From the NCBI GenBank assembly GCA_014529385.2, contig CM043963.1, forward strand, positions 74,183,412-74,247,411: a stretch of DNA of 64,000 bases, read 5' to 3'. Below the pieces are notes generated by a model. The model did no database searches. It worked only from the letters and a program-made list of their open reading frames with translations, and was not told the origin of the DNA. The DNA comes from Adiantum capillus-veneris (taxonomy: Eukaryota; Streptophyta; Polypodiopsida; Polypodiales; Pteridaceae). Shown piece by piece: positions 11,716 to 22,706 of this stretch (position 1 is the first letter of the stretch; every line of letters starts with the position of its first letter). Both the position numbers and the translations under genes were made by a program.

Positions 11716-13440
11716 TAATGCTTGTTTACCCGTTGGTAACTCTGTTAATTCCCAAGTCTCCTTGGCTAAAATCGAGCTATATTCAGATTGCATAGCTTGC
11801 TTCCACTACACGCTATCATCCATCTGAATAGCTTTTTTATAGAAAGTGGGCTCGCCGCAACCAATGACTAGCAAATAGTCCAATCTTGGCTGAAAACGCT
11901 CACGTGCTGGTACATGAGTAGATCTTTTGAGTGTCCGACTTCTGGATTCTACTCTTTTTGGAGAAACATTTGTTTGTGTACTAGTAGAAGGTGCATCACT
12001 AGCACATCCAACATTTTACGTAACTGGTGGTGAGGTAACATCCTCAAACCTTACTTTGCAATATTGAATCTCTTTCATTGGCTGTCTATGCATCTTAAAC
12101 TCATCACCTCAAACCTTTGTCAATTACTTACTTTGGTACCAATCATAAGAACCCTGTCCCACCTTGAGTATAGGGGGCATGCGGTAGACATCCCTCCCCC
12201 TGGCACTTTTGGGACGTTTAGGGACATGCTGTACACATCTCTTGCTAGTGCATCAAGTGGCTTGACCCTAACCTTCTTAGATTCTAGGTGCTAGAGATGA
12301 TATTCCATCTCTCCATCCACACTATAACCCATGAAGATGCACTGGTGTGATTTGGATCCAGCTTCTGTCCAAGCTCTTTGGCACATGTGAGAATGCTTTA
12401 CATGCAAATATATGTAACCTATTATAATTAGGTTGTTTGCCCATCCACATCTCTTGCAAAATTTCTATACTTCAGTGGTATACTAGGTGACGGGTTTATC
12501 AAGTAAACAACTATAATAACACCTTCCCCCCAAAACTGTTTAGGTAAAGTGGTCTTAGACATTAGACAACATAGAAGTGACATGTTCCTAGATAGTCCTA
12601 TTCATCCTTTTTGCCACACTGTTCCGAGTAGGTGTGTAAGGCGTGGTGAATTGTCTTCTACTACTTTGTTTAATGCAGAAGTCCTTGAACTCAGAGGAAA
12701 CGTACTCGCCTCTATTGTCAATTCGCAAAGCTTTAAGCTTTCTACCTTATTGGTTTTCTACCATGGCAAAGAACCTAAAAAAGACACTATTGTACTTACC
12801 TCTATTGTCAGTTCGCAAAGCTTTAAGATTTCTACCTTATTGGTTTTCTACCATGGCTAATAACCTACAAGAGACACTAAAGACTTCGCTCTTATGCTTC
12901 AAGAGATAAACCCACACCTTACTAGTAGAGTCATTGATGAATGTTAGGAAGTATAGTGCCCCCTTACACACTTAACATGCAGAGGTCCACATAAGTCATT
13001 ATAAACAAGATCTAGAGGGCTTCATAACTCTTTGTCTAAAGGCGATGAGGTCAAACTAGTCTATTTTCCATAAATGCAATGCTCACATAAAGAAAAATCG
13101 AAGTAATCTAACACGAGGATATAACCAGAACACTATAGTAGCTTCATAACTCTTTGACTCATATGTCCCAGAAGACGGCTACTTACCTACACAAATAAAA
13201 TTTTCGTTCACTAAACAGACATAGAGTGGATACAATGAGCCAGACTTCTGGCCTTTAAGCATGATTAGGTTTCCTTCCTTTATTAGCTAAGAACCATGTG
13301 CAAAAAGAGTAGTGTAACCCAAATCCTCTAATTGCCCCCAAACTCTTTGCCAATTTGAGTACATGTCTGACATTCTGCAACATAAACTCGATGCCATTAC
13401 ACATACAAAGTTTTATGGCCCCAATTGTCAAAGTCGACGA
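11716..13440 (-). pseudogene. Ty1/copia relic G: pre-integrase to RT start
   Basis: On the minus strand from 13440 downward the order is GAG-pre-integrase (NVRHVLKLAKSL, CEHCIYGK), integrase (VYNDLCGPLH, then IDNRGEYVSSEFKDFC, then AKRMNRT), post-integrase (CIFMGYSVDGEME) and the N-terminal RT edge (ETWELTELPTGKQAL, 11716-11793). Stops and shifts are frequent. A 90-bp tandem duplication lies inside the integrase at 12711-12870. RT is cut off at about 11716, where gypsy relic H begins without a stop, giving a chimeric 123-codon frame (11422-11793). The 5' side ends at a GA microsatellite. Confidence 0.8.
12711..12870. repeat. 90-bp tandem duplication inside relic G
   Basis: TCTATTGTCA followed by GTTCGCAAAGCTTTAAG and TCTACCTTATTGGTTTTC starts at 12711 and again at 12801. 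The period is a multiple of three, and the duplication falls in the integrase segment just before the second catalytic Asp region. Confidence 0.85.
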
Positions 13441-13451
13441 TGCGAAAGCGT

Positions 13452-13525
<74 letters not shown>
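13452..13525. repeat. (GA)n microsatellite at the junction of two copia relics
   Basis: A 74-bp AG/GA tract with one interruption near 13480. It lies exactly between the minus-strand copia relic G and the plus-strand copia relic A1. Confidence 0.9.
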
Positions 13526-13526
<1 letters not shown>

Positions 13527-13528
<2 letters not shown>

Positions 13529-15894
13529 ATGTGCTTCAAACAAATAATGTTGTTAACTACAATGTATTTGACTGTATTTTGGGAACCCTACGTTTGGATC
13601 AAGGGGGGGGGCGTATATAAATTTGATGCATTTCTCGCTAGTCATGGGATAAGACACCAACGTACAACGACTTATACTATCACCTCAACATGTCACTTAT
13701 GGAGATAGCTCTATGGTCAAAAGTCAAGCTTTGTGGCATGTTTTTTGACTAGAGGTTGTCGTGTGCTGCCTATATACTTAACACATGTCCCACCAAGGCT
13801 TTGCAGTCTATGACTCCATATGAAACATGGCATGATAAGAAGCCATTTGTTGGTCGCTTGCATGTTTTTACTGTTTGGTGTATGATCTAGTGTCGCAAAA
13901 ACAATGCAGAAAATGGATGATAAGGCTATCAAATGTATCTTTCTTGGTTACAATGTTGAAAGCAAGGGTTATGTTATATCATCTGTAGTCAAAGCGTATC
14001 TTGACTTCTCAAGATGTTATTTTTGTGAAAGATGCAGCCTCAACCCTTATTGTCATGTACTAAAGAGACAAGTGTTACACATGACATTTTTTATACTTGT
14101 TTCCACTTTCCAATGGTGGAAATACAAATTTAAGTCCAAATGAGGCAAATATTTGGTCAATGTAGGTTTCAAGTGATGTCACAGATGATCCTATTTTTTA
14201 TGCAGATGTAAGTTATACACTTGATAAGGGTAGGGCTAAAAATGAGGATGCAAGGGGTATGCCAAAATGGCTTAGTGCATACTTTGTGTGACAGTAAATT
14301 GAATGCACCTTTGTCTAGTTGTACTTGTTTGGGTTCTCACCATGCTTCTTGTGCATCAAATTGTTATGATTTGGCTATGTCAACTATGTGTGATGAGATT
14401 GAATCTCTTATATTTGATGAAGCAAAAAATTTAGAGAATTGGATGTTTGCTATGAAAGATGAATACGATGTACTTGTGAAGAACAATAATTCATTTTTAT
14501 TTTACTAGCCTCCTAGTTAAATGCCATCGGTACAAAGTGGATTTATAAGCTTAAATACAAGTTGGATGGTAGTAATGATTGATACAAGGCAAGGCTTGCT
14601 GTTATGCTCAACAAAAAGGCACTGATTGTGAAGAAACTTTTGTTGCCACTTGTTGTATAGCTGTTGTGCATTTCATTTGTGCATTGGCATCTTTTTTTGG
14701 ATGAAACATACATTGATTTGAAAGTAAACCACTTTCTTGAATGGTGACTTATATGATAATGTGTATGTAATGCAGCCTCATGGTTTTGTCAAGAAAGGAT
14801 GGGAAAAGAAAGTGTGCAAATGCAAGCAACATATGGTTTAAAGCAATCATTTTGTACTTGGTATGAGCAAATGGACAACCATTTAACTACACGTGGCTTT
14901 CAAAATAGTCCAATTGAGAACACTTTGTATGGTAAAAAAGCGGTTGATGTATATCTTGTTTTTGTTGTGTATGTGGATGATTTACTGCTCACTAGTCCAA
15001 ATACAATACATATTGCACAATTGAAGGTTGATCTGAATGCGACATTTCCAACATCAGATTTGGGGCTTTTGCATCATTAATTGGGCATTCAATTTAAGAA
15101 ATGTGATGAGGATATTACATCATGCGAGTCAAAGTATGTGAAAAATAGCAAATTTGGACTTGATGATTGCAAGCCAATTGCCACTTCTATGGAGAGAGGT
15201 TTGAAGTAAAGGTTACTTGATGTGGGAGATCCTTCAAATGTCACCCTCCACTAGACAATTGTTGGCTTCCTCATTTATGCATACACTACAATGCTAGGTA
15301 TTCAGTTTGCAGTCTTGCAAGTGAGAAGATTTATGCATAGCCCAGGGTCTAAACATTGGCAAGAAGTTAAGAGGATCTTTCTCAACTTGAGTGGAAATAT
15401 ACATCTTGGGTTGTTTAATCCCAAGGGGGGATCATTGCTGCTGCTAGATTTACATACTTTTTTTAAACTCTAATTTTGTTGGTTTCTATGACACACTAGT
15501 GGTTTTTGTTTAATGCTCTACAATTCACATATACCTTGTTTGAGCAAGAAGCAACCTATTGTGTCCACCTCTAGTTCTAAGAGACTGGGTACAAGGCAGC
15601 TTTCACAGCTACGGTTGAGTATGTGTGGCTCAAATTCCCTATGGATGATTTGGGAGTTGGGTTGGCACTCTCATCTACACTAACAATCAAAGCGCATTGG
15701 CAGTTGCAAGCAAACTATTCATGCTTGCATAAAGCACATTGGGGTGCATTATCACCATATTTGGGAGAGACTCTCAGCTAGAGAGATCATCTTGGCTTAT
15801 GGAGAACCTTGGATATCTATTCACAAAGGCATTGCCTCTTGAGAAGTTTGAAGCTTTTCACAAAGTTGTGGGCTTGATTCCCTTTGCGGACTAA
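13527..15894 (+). pseudogene. Ty1/copia family A copy A1, decayed pol
   Basis: This stretch aligns by eye with A2 (32467-34926): TTTATGTGCTTCAAACAA at its start, then integrase, the linker with WLVHT-like text, RT and RNase H. Recognisable pieces are YGLKQSFCTWYEQM and VVYVDDLLLTSPN (RT active site, 14799-15080), SKFGLDDCKPIATSMERGLK, and a C-terminus ending at the TAA at 15892. Frameshifts and stops are spread throughout and several catalytic segments are missing, so it is dead. It starts abruptly after the GA tract, so gag, protease and the 5' LTR are absent. Confidence 0.8.
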
Positions 15895-15959
15895 TCATGT
15901 CCGTAGGGCATCACTCTTCCTATACTCTATGTTCCATCGCATCACTCCTATGGGGAATT

Positions 15960-16082
15960 TGTTTCCATGTATATGGTAGTGATGTGTGTGAATGCACTTA
16001 GTAATATATTCTCAATCGTGTTCCTTGAGCTTCTTCTCCATCACCAAGTTGTGTGTGCATTCCTACAACCCTAACTCCAACA
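15960..16082 (+). repeat. 3' LTR of A1, internally deleted
   Basis: It begins TGTTTCCATG directly after a purine patch (TATGGGGAA) and ends CTCCAACA. It matches the LTRs at 35002-35226, 53310-53535 and 63864-64000 at both ends. It lacks about 100 bp of the middle, including the TATATACGC region, so it is 123 bp against about 225 bp. Confidence 0.75.
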
Positions 16083-16099
16083 GGAGGAGAGAAGTTGAG

Positions 16100-16590
16100 A
16101 TGATTTTGAGTTATGCCTAGAGTATGAGAGATGGTGTTGAGATTGAGGGGGAGGGTGTTGAGATACTAAGGTCAACGCATGGTATGCCTAGATAACTTCT
16201 CGCCCATATTTATCATGGCACAAGGAGTGTCAGTGATACTACAACTAGACTTCATCAACATGGTTTACCTATCGAGAGCGATTACCCATCATCTTGCCAA
16301 ATCACTCATTAGTGGTTTCATATGGACCGTTGCACATAGTCTCTATTTATGCTCCATTTCCGACTTATGTGGTGAAGAAGGAGAAGCGTATTCATCTCAA
16401 TATCCATGTGTGCTCCTTGGTTTCATGCATATGTGCTTCCTTCTTTGTTTCTTTACATTCTCCTCTACTTTCTTCTCTTCTCAAGCTTCCATAGCCATTG
16501 GAGATCTACTACAAAATATTATACAAAACTATGTATTTGAGCAAAAACTATTCAATATGAGCAACATGATTCTACTACAAGATCTCAAAC
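16100..16590. other. No recognisable gene
   Basis: An open frame of 190 codons starts at 16179 but runs into a CT microsatellite coding Ser-Leu repeats. It shows no domain or family resemblance, so I treat it as chance. Confidence 0.5.
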
Positions 16591-16693
16591 AAGGTTCTTT
16601 CCAATACATTATGTTGGTGAATTATGGAGCAATCCATAATTCACCAACAAGGTTCTTTCCAATACATTATGCTGGTGAATTATGGAGCAATCC

Positions 16694-16697
<4 letters not shown>
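16590..16697. repeat. Tandem duplication containing a perfect inverted repeat
   Basis: AAGGTTCTTTCCAATACATT, ATG(T/C)TGGTGAATTATGG and AGCAATCCAT occur twice in tandem with a period of about 58 bp. In the first unit TTGGTGAATTATGG and CCATAATTCACCAA form perfect 14-bp arms around a 6-nt loop. Confidence 0.85.

Positions 16698-16698
<1 letters not shown>

Positions 16699-16746
<48 letters not shown>
16699..16746. repeat. (CT)24 microsatellite
   Basis: Uninterrupted CT tract of 48 bp immediately after the tandem duplication. Confidence 0.95.
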
Positions 16747-16749
<3 letters not shown>

Positions 16750-18566
16750 AGTACATGTGTGCATTGTGATTTGTATATGAGTTGTTATGCAAGTTTATGC
16801 AATTTTTGTACAGACATATATTAACCTTTTTAAGTAATCATGATTTCACTACATTATTCCAAGTACTCTGACATTGATACTAGATATATTTTGGTTTTTC
16901 TGTCTCCCTTAATAGAGAATGATCTAGAAAAGATAAAGCACGTATGATTTTGATCTTAAAGTGCATTCACAATAGTTCTAGACCCACAAGGCATCATCAC
17001 CATGTATGATAACAACTCAAGAGAAGAGAGGGTAACTTATTTCAAAAAAAATGATTTGGTTAATGATGCCACAACTCTTGATGGAGTTTGGATTGTTGAG
17101 TTTCTTTTCCGTAGCTTGCAAAAAGCCATGACTAGTCTTGCTTTGTCAATGGTGGTGCAAGCATAGCTCTAAAGCAACAGTTTGATTCTTATTGATCAAG
17201 AGGAAAGAATCCCTAAGAACAAGGTACACTATTTTGATCAACAGGAGAATTCTTCTAAAGAAAATGAAAAGTCCTTCGACAAATAGGGAGAGATCTCTTG
17301 TGGATGATGGGGGGTAGTCTTGAGGTTACAGATGAGAAGGATGTTAATCTAGGGCAATGCCAATAGAAAAGATCTACCTCTTCTACTAAGGGGAAGAGAT
17401 CACCAAGTCCTAATTCTCCTCCTCATTGATAAGGAAGATGGAAAGAAACCTTGAAGGAAGAGCAAGAAGAAAATGTCTCCTTCTATATAATGAATCTCCT
17501 AGAACCCTTGTGGTACAAATAGGCCATCAATGTACCACTTTGACCACTTCTCCCTCATTTGGCTGACTCTTCAACACACTCCAAAAGGCTTTCATGACTT
17601 GCTTTGATGGCTTTTTGGTTTAGTAAACGCACGTCAGAATCTAGCCTGATCTATCTAGGCACTTTGGAAGGTAGCATTCCCCTTCTAGCACTTGTAAACA
17701 ATAATTGCACCTTGTTTGCAACATTAGCACAATTCGGCCTTTTTAGTCTTTTTACTTTGTCTCTCTATAATGGACAATTCTAGAGAGAGAAAGTCACTTG
17801 AAGTAGACCAAAAGTTAAAATTTGTTTGCCATCCATCTTAAACTCTTTTCAAAAATATAAAACCACTCGTCAGTTAGACATGCCCTTAAATCCCTCCAAA
17901 TAAAAAAGATGATATTGTAGAATGCTTCTTTTATTGTACAAAGCCATCTTGGTAATGTCCATCGCCTACTGTATAATACCTACTAGGTATTGTACAATGT
18001 CACTTTCACACAAGTTAATAAAGGTATTTACATTATTAACAGTTTTGGATGGACATATGGTATCTGTAAGCATGACTTCAACAAAGTATTGAAATTGACA
18101 CCAAAATGCTCTTCAAAGTTTTGTTTGGAACTGGTTGTGATCGAAATTTAGGTATTGCTCGACCAGAGTACACGAAATAAAACACAACGTGGTACATGCT
18201 CCACTTTTGACACACCACTAGACTCCTCCTTAGAATTGTGTGCAGTTTCCCATAGCAACAAAGTACCAAAGTTGGTATTGGCTACCAAAAATGCATTCCA
18301 ACTCTTGAGATTGAGCACAACGATGGCATGGTTACGAATGAACCCATGGTAGGGCATTATCAAATCTAGTTCTTTCCAACAACACCACAACACAAATTGT
18401 CAAACATTGCCAAGTTAGCAAATTGATGTGATGAAATGGGGGAATTTGTAGTCCCTGGCACTATTTTTGTACTACCTAACAACATACTCTAAAAGTTCTC
18501 TTTCCTAGAAGTAAAATTAACTTGCAAGGAAACACTAAAATTGACTCTCCCTTTTGTTTGGTGGTC
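16747..18566. other. Gene-free stretch
   Basis: No family was recognised in any frame. Minus-strand open frames at 18078-18393 overlap in two frames and give no motif. A 13-bp-arm palindrome lies at 17970-17996. The stretch otherwise appears to be decayed intergenic DNA. Confidence 0.5.
17970..17996. repeat. Short near-perfect palindrome
   Basis: TGTATAATACCTA and TAGGTATTGTACA flank a single C, giving 13-bp arms with one mismatch. Confidence 0.85.
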
Positions 18567-18569
18567 TAC

Positions 18570-18772
18570 CACAAGAAGTTTTGGACAAACTCTCACAATA
18601 TTTCCACATTGTGACTGACCTCAACATCGTGAGCTTCTATTCGGGAAGCGCTGCATACCTAGCTAGGTATGCAGTGCCTCTCGCGGAGAAGCTCATGATG
18701 TTATGCATTGCATGAAAAACACTGAGAAAGACTCAGTTTTCTTACATTAGAAAATTTCTAAATCTTCTTGTA
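18570..18772. mobile_element. Inverted-repeat mini-element, copy 1
   Basis: Ends are CACAAGAAG and CTTCTTGTA (one base off perfect inversion), flanked by the 3-bp duplication TAC/TAC (18567-18569, 18773-18775). The centre is a perfect 22-bp palindrome (TGCATACCTAGCTAGGTATGCA) extended by imperfect arms GAGCTTCT/AGAAGCTC. At 203 bp with no coding capacity it fits a MITE. The end sequence and 3-bp duplication resemble CACTA-type elements, but that assignment is inference. Confidence 0.75.
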
Positions 18773-19191
18773 TACATTTACTCCTCTTTGCCAAATAGAT
18801 AAGATGTTCTCTCTAAATGGTCTACATAGAGGCTATATTTGCTTGCTCTTGTGTTGGATGTGAGTCTTTTCTCCATCAAGCTCCTTGGTGTCTTGGTGTC
18901 AAGAACAACACCACAAGAAACCACACCAATTTTAATTATTAAAGGCAAAAAGTTACATACAATGCTATGTTGATGTAGTAGGGAGAGTACATATACATTT
19001 AGGGATCATGATATTGACCAAAACATACATCAAATGTCTAAACAAGGTGACACCAAAAAGGAGCTCCTTCCTATATCTTCTAGTTCTGAGTAACTTCATC
19101 AATTGCAACGTTTAATCTGTCAAGAAAAAGTTTAGCATTTTCTATTTTGTGAGGTAGGGCTACTCCTTCTTCATGTCGTTCATAAGCCCAA

Positions 19192-19330
19192 CTGTTCAGG
19201 AAAAGTGTGCCTCAGCTTAGCCTTGGGCCGGTTGGAAATTGAACCTTGTTGATTGAGACAATAGGGAAAAGGAAAATTTTCAATAAGAATTTGGCATAAA
19301 ATAGTGTAAAAATGGCAAAAATGTCAGCTA
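19192..19330 (+). repeat. Dispersed repeat R3, copy a
   Basis: Starts TGTTCAGGAAAAGTGTG, then CTCAGCTTAGCC, GGTTGGAAATTGAA, GGAAAAGGAAAATTTT and AATAGTGTAAAA. Two relatives lie at 24239 and 24437. No coding content. Confidence 0.65.
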
Positions 19331-19616
19331 CTTAGCACATTTGTGGACCCACACTCAATTGTGTGGAGAAAGGAAACCCTACAAGACTCTCTTTCTTTTT
19401 GTGCAACAAGCGGACTCATTGTGGATGCACTAAGTTGTATGCCACTGTAAATGGTAAAAATACTCATTACGTGCATGCACACAATAAAGTAGAAGGGAAC
19501 CATTGTTATTGTCTAGCGAGAGTTACATCCCATTAAATAAAAGTTGATACCCTCTTTAGGAGTCATCCAAGATGCCAATAAGTCTCTTGAATCATCCCAA
19601 ACTTTTGCATGACAAT

Positions 19617-19913
19617 CATAAGAAGCTTTGGACAAATTCTCACAATAATTCCCACATTGCTACTTACCTCAACATCATGAGCTTTTGTGAGAGAGGCATC
19701 TCATACCTAGCTAGGTACGATTGGGGGCAGCGGACCGCCGGCCCAGTGGGGGGGCCGGGGGCCCCCTGTCCCCAATCCCACTGGGCCGGCGGTCCCCTAT
19801 CCCCAATCGTACCTAGCTAGGTATGCGGTGCCTCTCGAGCAAAAGCTCATGATGCTATGCATTGTATGAAAAACACTGAGAAAGACTCCGTTTTCCTACA
19901 CGATCTTCTTGTG
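19617..19913. mobile_element. Inverted-repeat mini-element, copy 2, with GC-rich hairpin
   Basis: Ends are CATAAGAAG and CTTCTTGTG, flanked by AAT/AAT (19614-19616, 19914-19916). It matches copy 1 on both flanks. At the palindrome centre, between two CTAGCTAGGTA half-sites, it carries about 100 bp of very GC-rich inverted repeat: arms TACGATTGGGG and GGACCGCCGGCCCAGTGGG pair with CCCACTGGGCCGGCGGTCC and CCCCAATCGTA. The 82-codon open frame at 19572 crossing it is a composition artefact. Confidence 0.75.
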
Positions 19914-20324
19914 AATGTATAAGCTTTGGTTATGCCAGTCAAACCTTGAGATCCACTTCTTCATTTATTATAAAAAAGAGTAGTAGTATCCCAATCAGAG
20001 TACATTATTATGAAAAGGAGTAGTAGCCCAATGAGAGTACACTTTTTCATCTATTACGAAAAAGAGTAGTATCCCACCAAGAGTACATTAATTTGTTACC
20101 ATAACTTTCGTCGGTAGAAAATTGTAAAGATTTCTTGCCTGTCATAGAAGTAGCCCACAAATTATTCAAGAAAGTAGGGAAGCAATTGGGAAAAGAAAAA
20201 ATTTGGGACTAGTAGAATCGGGCAACTAGCACAGTCCAAAATCAATTACGATGAATAAGAGATGTGTCTCGCCATGTAACTTCTTGATGTAACAACCGGT
20301 CCCTCAAGGCTCCGCACGAGCTTG

Positions 20325-20400
20325 AGGTTGCTTTGTACATTACTTTGTGGAATATTCAATACATCCACTCACTATTTTGTGAGTTTAGCAAAAAAGAAAA
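20325..20400 (+). repeat. A-tailed retroposon-like 3' end
   Basis: TTGAGGTTG, ATCCACTCAC, GTGAGTTTAGC and then an A-rich tail match the stretch at about 763-850 in the same order. No coding part was recognised upstream. Confidence 0.45.
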
Positions 20401-20679
20401 AGGTAGCCCATAAATTATCAATTGACATCTTATAAATATTGATTTTTACTTTTCACAAATTTTGAATGATCTTCTTGGTAGAAAAGGTTATAAATCCAAG
20501 TTTTTTAGTCCCATTTAATCTCAAAATTTCCAAGTTTTGGACTTGAAAAACTCCACCATAATTGTCGCCACCATAATTGCTTCCTTGTTCACATAGGTGA
20601 AGCAGGTTGAGTTCCAACATCAATATATCAATAGAAAATCCTTCTGTGTTCTATTCTTTTCTTTAGGTGGCAGGATGCA

Positions 20680-21017
20680 CACAAGAAGTTTTGGACAAAT
20701 TCTCACAATAATTTCCACATTGCGACTTACCTCAACATCATGAACTTCTGTGAGGGAGGCATCGCATACCTAGCTAGGTATGCGGTGCCTCTCGAGCAGA
20801 AGCTCATGATGTTTTGCATTGTATGAAAAACACTAGGTACGATTGGGGGCAAGGGACCACCGGCCCGGTGGGGGGGCCGACGGTCCCCTGCCCCCAATCG
20901 TACCTAGCTAGGTATGCGGTGCCTCTCGAGCAAAAGCTCATGATGTTTTGCATTGTATGAAAACCACTAAAAAAGACTCCGTTTTCCTACATGAGAAAAT
21001 TTCTAAATCTTCTTGTG
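20680..21017. mobile_element. Inverted-repeat mini-element, copy 3, internally duplicated
   Basis: Ends are CACAAGAAG and CTTCTTGTG, perfect inversions. It holds a simple CATACCTAGCTAGGTATG palindrome (about 20765-20785) and then a second centre (about 20833-20912) with the GC-rich hairpin, arms TACGATTGGGGGCA and TGCCCCCAATCGTA. The right half, GGTATGCGGTGCCTCTCGAG to GAAAAxCACTA, is therefore present twice. The flanks GCA and ACT do not match, so no target duplication is visible. Confidence 0.7.
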
Positions 21018-21239
21018 ACTAGAGCCTTCCTTCAAGCTCACACCTAAAAGAGGACTCCCCACACTCACGCAAAGGCTTTTGTCACTAGCTTTAGTCCCTC
21101 TATGCAACAAGGGGTACCGTTGTTCACATTTCCATTTTCTATTGCAACTTTCCCTCTTGAAAATGACAAATTCCGGTCATAATCTCACTGCACTTGGTTT
21201 CCAAGGTCAACACCCCGATTAAACCGAATCTACCGGCTG

Positions 21240-21488
21240 ACCCTCTCTCTCCTCTCTCTTCCACTCTGCCCTCACGCGGGACGCTCTGCCCTCACGTGAT
21301 TGAGGCCCCATCGCCATAGCCTCCTGGAGTTGCACTTTCACACGACCCAAGGCGAGCTCTCTCGCTCTCTCTCCCGCTCTGCCCTATGCGCTGCATCCCC
21401 AGCCATCGCGAGACGCTGCTGCAGTCAAACGAGCTCACCCGAGCTCTCTCGCTTTGCGCTCACGCAACTGAGGCCCCATGCAAAATGA

Positions 21489-21534
<46 letters not shown>

Positions 21535-21630
21535 TCTTTCCACGTGCTGCATGCGAAATGAGATTTCCCTCTCTCTCTCTCTCTCCGCCTTCCTCTTTCC
21601 ACGTGCCCGCTGCTCCTTTTTCACTTGAAA
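21240..21630. repeat. CT-rich low-complexity region with duplicated units
   Basis: CT microsatellites at 21493-21530 and 21569-21585 sit in two copies of a unit with AAATGAGATTTC before and CTTCCTCTTTCCACGTGC after the tract. GCTCTGCCCTCACG and TGAGGCCCCATCG-type words also recur from 21263. Open frames of Ser-Leu or Arg-Glu repeats here are artefacts. Confidence 0.75.
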
Positions 21631-22311
21631 TCTGTCCAAAGGATCTCCCAAGATGCCGATTAATCACCTGCTTCCAGAATTGGGCACACCTACTGGGTAT
21701 AAAAAATTGGGTGCTTAGGATAAAGGAGAACCTTTAAGGTAGCGCGAGACTCTTTCTCTGTGTACTACAAAATTTTGACTTCTCTTGGGCTCAAATGGTA
21801 GCGCTAAGTATCCCCTAGCAGCAGCATAAGTGACAGCCCTCGCGATGGCATCGTCAACATGCACGATAGGAAAGATGAAATCCCCATGTTAAAAAAATGG
21901 AGGCCATTGAAAAATCCAAGGGCATGCCAGTTTAAAGCCACAACTCAACGAGTATTGAACTCTCGACCCCGCCAATTAGATGAGTGCACGTCATGCTAGC
22001 CATCTCGTTACTTATATCTCGCCCTTGCTTGTACTTTTTCTTTGTACTAGAAATGGACCCCCTTTTACCCTAGATAAATGGTAGCCTTCATAGTAATATG
22101 CATTTAGAAAATTGTATTTAGAAAGGGTTGTTTGAAATGGATTTTTTTGGCCTACAATGACAAGGGCCATAGCATTCGGCTTTAAAGCTTTGGAGATAAG
22201 GACGTGATGGCTTTAGGCGTTGGTGGGTTTTCTCTTTAAATCATTGGTGTTTTTCTATAATGCTAACTCTTAAATATCATAAATCAATGTTCATTAGACT
22301 TGCACTCATTT

Positions 22312-22315
<4 letters not shown>

Positions 22316-22359
<44 letters not shown>
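22316..22359. repeat. (CT)22 microsatellite
   Basis: Uninterrupted CT tract of 44 bp. Confidence 0.95.
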
Positions 22360-22363
<4 letters not shown>

Positions 22364-22618
22364 CTTAGATATATTATAAAGATTTCTTTTCTTTGGTTCA
22401 TTTTCCTGCCTTTATTAAAGGTAGGCCATTCTAAAAATTGTTTAATTTGAATTATACATACTGTATGCAAATGTAATACTTTGAATCCATTTGCATTAAT
22501 GGCTTCTCAACAAAGCAACTTTGTGGATACAATTATTGCCCCATATAGTATCTATGTCTATTATCAATGTGTACATACATCGTCATTCAAAAGTGCCCAC
22601 CCATGGGTGTGGAAATAC

Positions 22619-22621
<3 letters not shown>

Positions 22622-22703
<82 letters not shown>
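22622..22703. repeat. (TG)19(GA)22 compound microsatellite
   Basis: A TG tract (22622-22659) passes directly into a GA tract (to 22703). Confidence 0.95.

Positions 22704-22706
<3 letters not shown>

Noticed and set aside
16179-16751. 190-codon open frame
   Set aside because: No motif or family resemblance, and it ends in Ser-Leu repeats coded by a microsatellite.
19572-19820. 82-codon frame with Pro/Gly-rich end
   Set aside because: It is the translation of the GC-rich hairpin of mini-element copy 2.
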